Source: Pegoplata infirma
Taxonomy: Eukaryota > Arthropoda > Insecta > Diptera > Anthomyiidae
DNA: 64,000 nt
Reading direction: 5' to 3'
Assembly: GCA_963921195.1 (NCBI GenBank)
Contig: OY992536.1
Span: forward strand, 240,472,023-240,536,022
Below the pieces are notes generated by a model. That model did no database searches. It was not told the DNA's origin and was given only the letters and a program-made list of their open reading frames with translations. This document shows positions 45,650 through 56,045 of the stretch, piece by piece. The position numbers and the translations under genes were made by a program. Position 1 is the stretch's first letter. Every line of letters begins with the position of its first letter.

Positions 45650-46310
45650 TTTTTGGTGAAAAAAAATTTTGATGAAAAAAGTTTTTGATGTAAAAAAAAT
45701 TGATGAAAAAAAAAATTTTTTTGGTGAGAAAAAAATTAATAATAAAAAATTTGATAAAAAAATTGGATAAAAAAAATTGATGAAAAAAATATGATAAAAA
45801 AAAATTTATGAAAAAAAAATTTTGATGAAAAGAAAAATTTTATGAAAAAAAAAATTAATAAAAGAAAAAATTGATGAAAAAAAAAAAAAATTTGATGAAA
45901 AAAAAAAAATTGATGAAAAAAAAAATTTGATAAACAAAAAATTGATGAAAAAAAATTTGTTAAAAAAAAAAAATTGATAAAAAAAATTGATAAAAAAAAA
46001 AATTATGAAAAAAAAGTTTGATGAACAAAAAAAAATTTATGAAAAAAAAAAATTTCTGACAAAAAAAGTTTGATGAAAAAAAAATTGATGAAAAAAAAAA
46101 AAATTTGTGGAAAAAAAAATTGATGAAAAGAAAAAAATTTGATGAAAAAAAAAATTTGATGAAAAAAAAAATTGATGAAAAAAATTAATGAACAAAAAAT
46201 TGATGAAAAAAAAATTTTTATGAAAAAAAAAAATTTTTTTAAAAAAAAAATGAAAAAAAAGTTTGATGAAATAATTTTTTTTTTTTTTTTTGAAAAATAA
46301 TTATGTTACT
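45650..46310. repeat. A-rich minisatellite (TTGATGAAAAAAA)n, locus 2
   Basis: About 40 irregular units of TTGATGAAAAAAA/TTTGATGAAAAAA, closed by ATAATTATGTTACTTTTT. It is the uninterrupted counterpart of locus 1 (18674-19066), where a mini-me has been inserted upstream. Confidence 0.85.
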
Positions 46311-48088
46311 TTTTATTTACCACGAGGTGAATTATTATCCAAGTTACAAACCCAAGTTTTGAAAATTTTTGGTTTTAAGAAAATGGAAATAGTAATTTTT
46401 ATTTTCTTTTTCGTTAATTGTTAGCTTATATAGTCAAAACTGAGGTGGCGTCCTGCAACTTTTTTAAAATTAGACACCACCCTAAAACCATTCTCATGTT
46501 AAAAACAGCCTTAAGTTAAACTTTGGAAAAATTTTCTTCAAAATAGTTTATAAATTTTCCCACAATTTAGTTAAATTTAACTAAAAGTTAAGAAATTTTC
46601 TTAATTGTTAGGAAAAAATTTTAATTCATGTACTGTTAAATAGTCCATTATTTTCCTTAAATGGAATTCCCTGATACGAGGAAAAAATTCTTACCGTCAA
46701 GGAAATTTTCCCTGAATATATGAAAAAAACCTTTATTCTTAAGACATATTCCTCATCTTCAGTTTTATATCGTAATTTTCTACTAATTAGCTTATCTCCT
46801 TAAATTTTAGGAAGTTTTTTCCACCATTTTAGAAACATTTTAATTTTTAATTTTAATTCTCACATGTGTGGACCCCAATGGGTCCACACATGACTTTCGA
46901 TTTTAAAAAGTTGGCGATCCCGAAAATTTTTAAATGCTCATATCTTTGCAAGTGTTGCCAAAACAACAAAAAGCTCTTAACACGGAGAACAAGACCGCCA
47001 AATACCAAAAATCTCTCCGAGTAATAGTTTTAAAGTTATCGAGTTTTTAAAATTCTTAAGACCCCAGTGGTCCCCTAAATTCAAATATTTCAAAAACTAA
47101 GCAAGTTAGAGCGAAACGGACAAAAAATCTGGATCACAAAATATGACGATTCTTAAAGAACCCTGGTCTGGGCACATCGGGGTCTAAACCTATCGGGTCA
47201 GAATCCAATGGGGTCGTCACCCAATTGGGTTCTCAAATGTGTATGAACTAAATTGAAATAAAATATTCCAATTTTTTAATTCAAATTGTCATAACATTAA
47301 AATTTTTTTTCTTTCCTTACTTTTAAGAAAAATATGAAATTAAAAGAAGAAAAGCATGGCAATGGAGCAAAATCATTATCAAAACTCCTCGAATTAAGTT
47401 TGTTTTCCCATTTTTTAGTTAATTTTTTTTCTGAGAGTAGTCTCGGAGGTTTTTTAAATTTTAAGTCTTTTGACTGCGGGTGTCAAAAGGTGTGGGTGCG
47501 GTCAATGAAACCTACCCTAACTCACCCTGCAGGAGAATTCTAAATATTGGTGAAATTATTTTTGAATCCTCATTAAAACTTACGTGTATTTTAAAATTTT
47601 ACGTTGATCAACTGTAGCCTATGTCGAACCTGAAGAAACATTCTTAATATTGGAGAAAACGCTTTTTATCAAAAAAAACCCCCAGACATTCAAACTATAT
47701 AAAAAAAATTGCCGGTCTAATGTAACATACATGCACTGGTGTGTAAAAATTGTATGTATTAATTTTTTTTCATGCTTATTTTCTTTTAGCAGGTGTTTTT
47801 GATGATGAAATTCACTACTATTTTCTTTTTACTTCTATAGTAGTATCAAATATTTGACATAATAACAAATTGTTTTTGACAATCACATTTAATTCGATGC
47901 TACATAAAATTCCTACACGTTTTGGTATATGGATGTGTCTGAGCCTATTTTAAATTATAAATCTTATCATTTATTCATTGTTGAATTAAAATCATTATTG
48001 TATTATACAATAGGGTGGCTCGTTTTTGGGATTAATAGTTTCCAAAAAAAATAGATATTATTGAAAAATTCAATACATTTCATTGTTA
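46311..48088. other. Unassigned sequence
   Basis: No element termini recognised. It includes the small palindrome at 46863-46892. An open stretch at 47334-47543 is not convincing as coding. Confidence 0.4.
46863..46892. repeat. Perfect 13-bp hairpin
   Basis: CATGTGTGGACCC, spacer CAAT, GGGTCCACACATG. It is unusually GC-rich for this window. No T-run or gene context, so a terminator role is not supported. Confidence 0.8.
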
Positions 48089-48090
48089 TA

Positions 48091-49103
48091 TGAGGCATTC
48101 CACACCAAATGTCCCGCTACAGAAAAACATGTGTTCCGTAAATTTTTGAATAGGTTGTTTGGATAGCCCAATATGTAACTAAGAAAATTGCGTTTTTGGT
48201 TTTTCAAATTTTCGAAAACTGGGCTTAGGAGGCGTGGTCAAATATTGGAAAAATGATAAAATTTGTGGCGAGTTGCCTTGATCAAATATTTATCACATTA
48301 AAACGGAATGCACCACAATGTCAAAAATTTACGTTCTTATATAGTTTTGTATGGGCTATCGATTAAATTTTTTTTTTTGGAAAATTTTCAGAACCCGTTC
48401 TAAAATTTTCCATTTTTTACAAAAGTCAATTTATCAAAAATCCGGCCACTTTTTTTTAAATTTTTTTGTTTTTAAGTTTAGATGTTTGTCCATCCACACA
48501 AAAAAATTCAAAAACTTGTTGTTCGTTTTTTTTTCGAGAAAATCGCAATTGAATTTTATATTTCATAACAATTTTGTAATTTCCTTGTATTTTCTTGCTT
48601 TAACGTTGCGAATGAGTATTATTAATTGCATAAATATTACTCATACGCTCTGTTGAGACAAGAAAATACAAGAAAATTACTAAAATGTTATGAAATTTAA
48701 AATTCAAATGCAATTTTCTCGAAAAAAAAAACGAAAATCGAGTTTCTAAATTTTAAATAAATAAATTGACTTTTTTGAAAAATGGAAAATTTCAGAACGA
48801 ATTAATTTTCAAAAAAAAAAAAAAAATTTAATCGATAGCCCATACAAAACTATACAAGAATGTAAATTTTTGAGATTTTGGTGCATTCCGTTTTAATGTG
48901 ATAAATATTTAATCAAGGCAACTCGCCACAAATTTGACCATTTTACCAATATTTGACCACGCCTCCTAAGCCCAGTTTTTGAAAAATTGAAAAACTAAAA
49001 ACGCAATTTTCTAAGTTCCATATAGGGCTATCCATACAACCTATTCAGAAGTTTACGGTAAACATGTTTTTTTTTCGCAGGACATTTGGTGTGGAATTTC
49101 TTA
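48091..49103. mobile_element. Foldback element, group A, copy 4
   Basis: Left end TGAGGCATTCCACACCAAAT; right end decayed (ACATTTGGTGTGGAATTTCT). TA lies at 48089-48090 and 49104-49105. Arms as in 160-1242, with small deletions in the right arm around 48740-48800. Confidence 0.85.
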
Positions 49104-49187
49104 TATGTGTTAGATTAAAATCAGCAAACATTTAAATTGAAAAAAATCATTTAATATGATTTTTTTTTCAATTTAAATGCTTTTTTA

Positions 49188-49212
49188 TGCCCTCCACTCT
49201 AGTGATAGAGGG
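49188..49212 (+). mobile_element. mini-me 5' end, split by hAT
   Basis: TATGCCCTCCACTCTAGTGA followed by TAGAGGG. The mini-me resumes at 51828 after the hAT insertion. Confidence 0.85.
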
Positions 49213-51827
49213 CAGTGGCGTATACGCTACTACCTGACTTTTTCTTTAAGAATGGTGTCTCAGATTCCGAGACTTTTTCTGTAAGAATAATGTGTTAGAA
49301 TTTGAGACTTTTCTACAAAAAAAATGTCTCAAAAGCTGAGACTTTTCCTTTAAGAAAACTGTCTCAGAATCTGCGACTTTTCTATAAGAAAAATGTCTCA
49401 GAATATAAGACTTTTTCTATGAGAAAAATGTCGCAGAATGTGAGACTCTTTCTATAAGAAAAATGTCTCAGAAGCTGAGGCGTTTTCTATAACAGAACTG
49501 TCTCAGAATCTGAGACTTTTTCTATAAGAAAATTGTCTCAGAATCCGAGACTTTTTCTATAAGAAAATTGTCTCAGAATCCGAGACTTTTTCTATAAGAA
49601 AATTTTCTCAGAATCTGAGACTTTTTCTATAAGAAAATTGTCTCAGAATCTGAGACTTTTTCTATAAGAAAATTGTCTCAGAATCTGAGACTTTTTCTAT
49701 AAGAAAATTGTCTCAGAATCTGAGACTTTTTCTATAAGAAAATTGTCTCAGAATCTGAGACTTTTTCTATAAGAAAATTGTCTCAGAATCTGAGGCTTTT
49801 TCTATAAGAAAATTGTCTCAGAATCTGAGACTTTTTCTATAAGAAAATTGTCTCAGAATCTGAGACTTTTTCTATAAGAAAATTGTCTCAGAATCTGAGA
49901 CTTTTTCTATAAGAAAATTGTCTCAGAATCTGAGACTTTTTCTATAAGAAAATTGTCTCAGAATCTGAGACTTTTTCTATAAGAAAATTGTCTCAGAATC
50001 TGAGACTTTTTCTATAAGAAAATTGTCTCAGAATCTGAGACTTTTTCTATAAGAAAATTGTCTCAGAATCTGAGACTTTTTCTATAAGAAAATTGTCTCA
50101 GAATCTGAGACTTTTTCTATAAGAAAATTGTCTCAGAATCTGAGACTTTTTCTATAAGAAAATTGTCTCAGAATCTGAGACTTTTTCTATAAGAAAATTG
50201 TCTCAGAATCTGAGACTTTTTCTATAAGAAAATTGTCTCAGAATCTGAGACTTTTTCTATAAGAAAATTGTCTCAGAATCTGAGACTTTTTCTATAAGAA
50301 AATTGTCTCAGAATCTGAGACTTTTTCTATAAGAAAATTGTCTCAGAATCTGAGACTTTTTCTATAAGAAAATTGTCTCAGAATCTGAGACTTTTTCTAT
50401 AAGAAAATTGTCTCAGAATCTGAGACTTTTTCTATAAGAAAATTGTCTCAGAATCTGAGACTTTTTCTATAAGAAAATTGTCTCAGAATCTGAGACTTTT
50501 TCTATAAGAAAATTGTCTCAGAATCTGAGACTTTTTCTATAAGAAAATTGTCTCAGAATCTGAGACTTTTTCTATAAGAAAATTGTCTCAGAATCTGAGA
50601 CTTTTTCTATAAGAAAATTGTCTCAGAATCTGAGACTTTTTCTATAAGAAAATTGTCTCAGAATCTGAGACTTTTTCTATAAGAAAATTGTCTCAGAATC
50701 TGAGACTTTTTCTATAAGAAAATTGTCTCAGAATCTGAGACTTTTTCTATAAGAAAATTGTCTCAGAATCTGAGACTTTTTCTATAAGAAAATAATTGTC
50801 TCAGAATTTGAGACTTTTTCTATAAGAAAATTGTTTCAGAATCTGAGACTTTTTCTATAAGAAAATTGTCTCAGAATCTGAGACTTTTTCTATAAGAAAA
50901 TTGTCTCAGAATCTGAGACTTTTTCTATAAGAAAATTGTCTCAGAATCTGAGACTTTTTCTATAAGAAAATTGTCTCAGAATCTGAGACTTTTTCTATAA
51001 GAAAATTGTCTCAGAATCTGAGACTTTTTCTATAAGAAAATTGTCTCAGAATCTGAGACTTTTTCTATAAGAAAATTGTCTCAGAATCTGAGACTTTTTC
51101 TATAAGAAAATTGTCTCAGAATCTGAGACTTTTTCTATAAGAAAATTGTCTCAGAATCTGAGACTTTTTCTATAAGAAAATTGTCTCAGAATCTGAGACT
51201 TTTTCTATAAGAAAATTGTCTCAGAATCTGAGACTTTTTCTATAAGAAAATTGTCTCAGAATCTGAGACTTTTTCTATAAGAAAATTGTCTCAGAATCTG
51301 AGACTTTTTCTATAAGAAAATTGTCTCAGAATCTGAGACTTTTTCTATAAGAAAAATGTCTCAGAATCTGAGAATTTTTCTATAAGAAAAATATCTCAGA
51401 ATCTGAGAATTTTTCTATAATTTTTCTATAAGAAAAATTTGAGAATTTCGCTAAGAAAAATATCTCAGAATCTGAGAATTTTTTTATAACAAAAATGTCT
51501 CAGAATCTGAGAATTTTTCTATAAGAAAAATGGTTTGAAACTGAAAATTTTCCTATAAGAAAAATGTCTCATGGATTGGATTCATAATCACAAACAGCTG
51601 ATTTCCGTGAAAAAGTGTTGTCAAAAAAATCGCATTGGTTTCATATCTGATTTAAATCTGATTTAAATTTAGTTGTATTTAAAAACTTTTCACTAAAATT
51701 AGTTACATTTAATTCTAGAAAAACACGATTATAAACAAATTTAAAAATATGTGGTGAAATGTAAATTCTTTGTTAAAAAAAAATTAAAAAAATTGTTGGG
51801 CGAAATAAAATCCTACAGACGCCCCTG
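49213..51827. mobile_element. hAT-type element carrying a homogeneous 35-bp satellite (copy 2)
   Basis: Ends CAGTGGCGTATACG and the inverse of CAGGGGCGTCTGTA (shared CAGnGGCGT). The 8-bp ATAGAGGG is duplicated (49205-49212 and 51828-51835). The empty site is seen in intact mini-mes (GTGATAGAGGGTATA at 34014). There is no transposase; nearly the whole element is a tandem array. About 270 bp of non-repetitive sequence remains at the right end (51560-51827). Confidence 0.92.
49240..51560 (+). repeat. 35-bp satellite array (about 65 units)
   Basis: Unit TCTCAGAATCTGAGACTTTT followed by TCTATAAGAAAATTG, exactly 35 bp. From about 49500 to 51345 the units are almost identical, with rare changes (a 3-bp insertion near 50795, one C-to-T near 50832, one A-to-G near 49794). 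Both edges are diverged. Each unit holds the hyphenated palindrome TCTCAGAATCTGAGA. The same monomer forms the degraded array at 20440-21690. Confidence 0.97.
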
Positions 51828-52115
51828 ATAGAGGGTATAAATAAGTTTGTAATTCCGTTTGTAATACCTCGAAATATTTGTCTAGGACCCCATTAAGTAC
51901 ATACATTCACGATCCTCGATCGATTTTAAGACGATCCAGCGATGTCCGTCCGTCTGTCTGTCTTTTGAAAACACGCTAACTTTTGAAAGACTTTACGGAG
52001 GCAAAGTCATTTAGGAGTTTGGCATACATGCCAAACTACCTGGTCAGGTTGGTATTGCAATCCAGCGAAATCGGTCCAGTGCACAGTGCCACATTTGGCC
52101 AATCTAGCACGACAA
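51828..52115 (+). mobile_element. mini-me, continuation after the hAT
   Basis: GAGGGTATAAATAAGTTTGT, AATTCCGTTTGTAATACCTC, GATCGATTTTAAGACGATCC and a short GTCCGTCCGTCTGTCTGTC block. Then come TAACTTTTGAAAGAC, ACCTGGTCAGGTTGGTATTG and GAAATCGGTCCAGTGCACAG. The later blocks recur near 9430-9520, 57540 and 57400. No 3' end follows directly; candidates are at 58803 and 58863. Confidence 0.78.
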
Positions 52116-52266
52116 AAATAAAAAAAAAAAGTTCCGCGATTTTCATGATATGTTTCTATGTATTATTGAACATTCCTAATAGCACGGAAATTATCATATA
52201 AGATCGATAATTCTGTTTGTTAATAACAGGTGGGTGCATAAATTTGCATCTTGGAAAATCCTGTAA

Positions 52267-53392
52267 CTACCCAGGCAGAAACTGCCAACCGTTCCAAAGA
52301 AAAAGTCTCGGCAAAGCACTTTATTTTTTGTGTAGAAGGTAGTATGAATTCGAAAAAGTGCTTTCCAAGCGCTTTGCCAATGATTTTCTGTTTAAATCCG
52401 TTCAAAGTATAAATTTTTTAATAAAATTTATTAATTTTCATAACAATTGAAATATTTTTTTATTTGATTTTTATAGAAATTGTTTCTAAAACAGGCTTTT
52501 AAGGTCAGTTTTTTCTCCTAAATGTAAATAAAAGACATTATTTATTCATTTTCTATCCGACGTTTCGTTGGGATTTTTCCAACATCTTCAGGGGAATTTT
52601 TATTGAATATATAATCCTTTAGTCAGTTTTACATTTATAATTAAATAAAAATAATATTTCACGATACGAATGGTACGACATAAAACACATAATTATGTAT
52701 AAATGTAAAAATAATTAACACAAAAAATATCACAGTATCAATTTATTTTATTTTTTATTTCCCTGCAGGATAAGTGGCCGGTCCTTGACAGTTCTCATGA
52801 TATGTCACTTATACACAATGACCTACATATTACAAATTTGACACATTTTATATAAAAACAACTATTTCTTTCGTGAGGAAGTGTCTTAAACTCCGGATAC
52901 ATCACCCTCAAACTCAGGATATATACCCGTTTCGGTTCAATACACCACTTTTTTCGGGACTTTCCAAATTTTTTCCTAAAAGCATTTTTATTAAATTTTT
53001 TATTCTAAAACGCAAAGAAAACTGCTAACAATTTTTTTCCGGGACTTAGAAAATTGTTCAAAGTTTGTTCAATTTTTTTTTTTTATAAATTTGTTATCCT
53101 AATTTAATAAATTTCTTTATTCAAATAAACACCGAAAAAAGTTTGTCTTATGGACTTATGTATACAATTTAGATACGTCCCATTTTTTTTGTTCTAAAAA
53201 AGCTATAATAGTACCATATTTTTTGTTTTTAAAGCGCTTTCAAAGCGCTTTAAAATAGCAACGGCATACCGTTTACCGTGGTTATCATTTTGGACGCTGT
53301 TAGTACTAAACTGTGATGCTTTCCCAGAACACAAGCGACCATAAAAGGTACTTTGCCAGCGCTTTCCCGTTCGTATTTTTCTGCCTGGGTAG
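52267..53392. mobile_element. Unclassified TIR element (CTACCCAGGCAGAAA)
   Basis: Left end CTACCCAGGCAGAAA, right end TTTCTGCCTGGGTAG preceded by one more T. Subterminal words CTTTCCAAGCGCTTTGCC (left) and TACTTTGCCAGCGCTTTCCC (right) are related. I could not identify a TSD. The interior includes a hammerhead-like motif (52555-52595). Confidence 0.65.
52555..52595 (-). ncRNA. Hammerhead-ribozyme-like core (candidate)
   Basis: The minus strand reads CTGAAGA, a TTGG..CCAA hairpin with loop AAAAATC, then GAAACGTCGG. CUGANGA-stem-GAAAC is the conserved hammerhead arrangement and is known from Penelope-like elements. I could not establish stem I, stem III or the cleavage triplet, so it may be a relic or a chance match. 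Confidence 0.3.
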
Positions 53393-54134
53393 TGAACATT
53401 ATTTCGCATTAATTAAGTTGAGTTTAAACTGTTTTAACTTTTGAACAAAAAGAGATATTTATCCACTCTTTTTTGGTAATTTTAAAGGATATTTAAATGC
53501 TTTAAGTCATATCCTTTCGTTTTTTTTTAAACAAGTTTTTCTATTTTTTATTAAATTTTTAACAAAATAAAAATTTTTGAAAAGAAAATTATATATTAAT
53601 TTTTTTGATGGAATAGAACCTTTGTGTTTGGTCCGTATTGGTCGCCGGACTTTTTCAGATGTATTGACCAATATCCATAGTACTTATTTCAACGGCTAAC
53701 TTTTGCGACCGTCCGCGACGACCACTACAGTGGGGCGATATGTAAACCTTGTTTTTACATATTTTTTAAACATATTTTAAAAAAAGTGGGCGTGGCAGTT
53801 GTCTGACCGCCCCCATTTTTTTGTGATATTATTTCTACAGTCATTGAGAGTATATATACCAAATTTAAAGAAATTATAACCAAAATTACAAATTTTAAAA
53901 CAAGTGGGCGTGGCCCTTAACCGGCCTCCCAAATTTTTCATAATGTTATTTTCGAAGTCAAAACGAAAATTTATACCGAATTTCAAGTCAATATAAGTAA
54001 AATTGGATTTTTGTCGTCCTAGATTGGCCAAATGTGGTACTGTGTAGTGCACTGTGGGCCAGCACCCAAGAATTTTGGCCAAAACTAGAATACAGAGGAT
54101 AGAAGTCTTTATAATATGCCAAAAGAGGTTTAGG
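53393..54134. repeat. Mini-me-like interior sequence with GTGGGCGTGGC units
   Basis: AAGTGGGCGTGGCAGTTG (53786) and AAGTGGGCGTGGCCCTTA (53901) head two related units about 115 bp apart, each followed by a (C)CGCC/CCTCCC..TTTTT block. The downstream GTCGTCCTAGATTGGCCAAA is the inverse of a block near 52085-52105, so parts are inverted relative to 51828-52115. The rest is unassigned. Confidence 0.45.
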
Positions 54135-54610
54135 CAGTGGCTAATCACAAATCTGGAATCAAAAATTTAAAATTCAAAATGGCGGATACAAAATGGCTGC
54201 CAGAAATTTTAAAATTTGAATATATAATACTTAAAATATTTGTTTATAAAGGATATGGCGACGCTGATTACGAATATGGAATCTAAAATTTAAAATTCAA
54301 AATGGCGGATTCAAAATGGCGGTAAACAACTTTTAGATTTTTAGAAAAAAAAAAAAATTTATTTATTTTTTTATGAAGGATATGGCGTCGCTAATTACGA
54401 ATTTGGAATCAGAAAATAAAAATTCAAAATGGTGGATTCAAAATGGCGGCCAAAAATTTTAAAATTTGTAAATATTAAACTTCAATTATTTGTTTATCAA
54501 TAATATGGTGTCACTAATTACGAATTGAAATCGAAAATTTTAAATTCAAAATCGCGGGTTCAAAATGGTGGCTTTTAATTTAAAAATTAGTAAATATTGA
54601 ACTTAAATTA
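54135..54610 (+). repeat. Tandem repeat, about 123-bp unit (AAAATGGCGG), left part
   Basis: Four units start near 54135, 54263, 54390 and 54513. Each carries ATTACGAAT, GGAATC, AAATTCAAAATGGCGGATTC, AAAATGGCGGCC, ATTTGTTTAT and ATATGGCGTCGCT. The fourth is interrupted by the CACTG element at 54611. Confidence 0.85.
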
Positions 54611-55826
54611 CACTGCGGAACACTAAAAAATAAACAAGAGTTACGACCATCATTTCTATATATTTCGGACATGCTGAATCGAATGGCGTACTTCGTTTTT
54701 CGATGTATGGAACAGTTTTCTTGTAAAATGTCATTAAAGATTGGCTGATTTTCAGCTGCTTTTTTAACAAAAAAAAATCCAAAGCTAATGATTTTTAAAT
54801 TTTATGGCATGGAAAACAAAGATATAACTTGTAGAAATATTTCTAATATAAATTTGGCTTAAAGCTTTTCATCTTAACCCCTTTAATTCGCGGATTTCTT
54901 CATTTTTTTAAGTTTTCGCGAAATTAACCGCTAAATTGGTATCTGATAAAAAACTTGCATTTTGTGGATCATAAAGGCGTCCATGACACTACGAATAGTG
55001 GACAAAAAACATCTATATTATATGGACCATCATGAAGAAAATCGCAAAAAACCGTTTTTTGGTATATGGCAGCATCACTTTAGGAGATGATTTGAGGCTT
55101 CATCTTTTAGTATATAATGTGGGAACCTTTAACAATGAACTGACCCAAAATGTGTCCAAAAAAGTTTTCATTTGCAAAAGTTATCTTAACAAAAACTGTT
55201 ATTTCAGTGTTTGCGATACAATAATTATAGTTTTTGTTAAGATAACTTTTGCAAATGAAAACTTTTTTGGACAAATTTTGGGTCAGTTCATTGTTTAAGG
55301 TTCCCACATTATATACTAAAAGATGAAGCCTCAAATCATCTCCTAAAGTGATGCTGCCATATACAAAAAAACGGTTTTTCGCGATTTTCTTCATGATGGT
55401 CCATATAACATAGATGTTTTTTGTCCACTATTCGTAGTGCCATGGATACCTTTATTATCCACAAAGTGAAAGTTTTTTATCTAAGACCAATTTAGCGGTA
55501 AATTTCGCGAAAACTTAAAAAAATGAAGAAATCCGCGAATTAAAGGGGTTAAGATGAAAAGCTTTAAACCAAATTTATATTAGAAATATTGCTACAAGTT
55601 ATATCTTTGTTTACCATGCCATAAAATTTGAAAATCATTAGCTTTGGAATTTTCTTTGTTAAAAAAGCAGCTGAAAATCAGCCAATCTTTAATGACATTT
55701 TACAAGAAAACTGTACCATACATCGAAAAACGGAGTACGCCAATCGATTCAGCATGTCCGAAATATATTGAAATGATGGTCGTACCTCTTGTTTTCTAAA
55801 ATAGTGGTTTGTTTTGTCACGCAGTG
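54611..55826. mobile_element. CACTG/TTA-TSD foldback element, copy 3 (near-complete hairpin)
   Basis: Ends CACTGCGGAACA and the inverse of CACTGCGTGACA, flanked by TTA (54608-54610, 55827-55829). The interrupted tandem unit shows the empty site (CAATTATTTGTTT near 54485), confirming the 3-bp duplication. The two arms of about 590 bp are highly complementary around a spacer of some 40 bp near 55215. ORFs of 88 and 95 residues on opposite strands are mirror readings of the two arms, which explains their identical start. No transposase. Confidence 0.9.
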
Positions 55827-56045
55827 TTATTTGTTTCTACTTGATATGGCTTCGAAAAACTTTAAAGTCAACATGGTGGATTCAAAATGGCGGCCATACA
55901 TTTTAAATTTAAATATATTGAACTTTAACTATTTGTTTATAATCGATATGGCTTCGCTGATTACGAATATGATAACGAAAATTTACAATTCAAAATGGTG
56001 TATTCAATATGTTGATGAACATTTTCTAATTCAATCTAACATTTT
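55827..56045 (+). repeat. Tandem repeat, about 123-bp unit, right part
   Basis: Resumes with TTATTTGTTTCTACTTGATA, then GTGGATTCAAAATGGCGGCC and a further unit starting GATTACGAATATGATAACG. Confidence 0.8.

Noticed and set aside
46863..46892. Hairpin as a transcription terminator
   Set aside because: No upstream gene, no following T-run, and rho-independent terminators are not expected in nuclear DNA.
49240..51560. CRISPR-like array of regularly spaced repeats
   Set aside because: There are no unique spacers; the 35-bp units are contiguous, and the context is eukaryotic transposon DNA.
55032..55394. Two ORFs on opposite strands with almost the same protein sequence
   Set aside because: They lie in the two arms of one palindrome; the resemblance follows from the inverted repeat and neither looks like a conserved protein.
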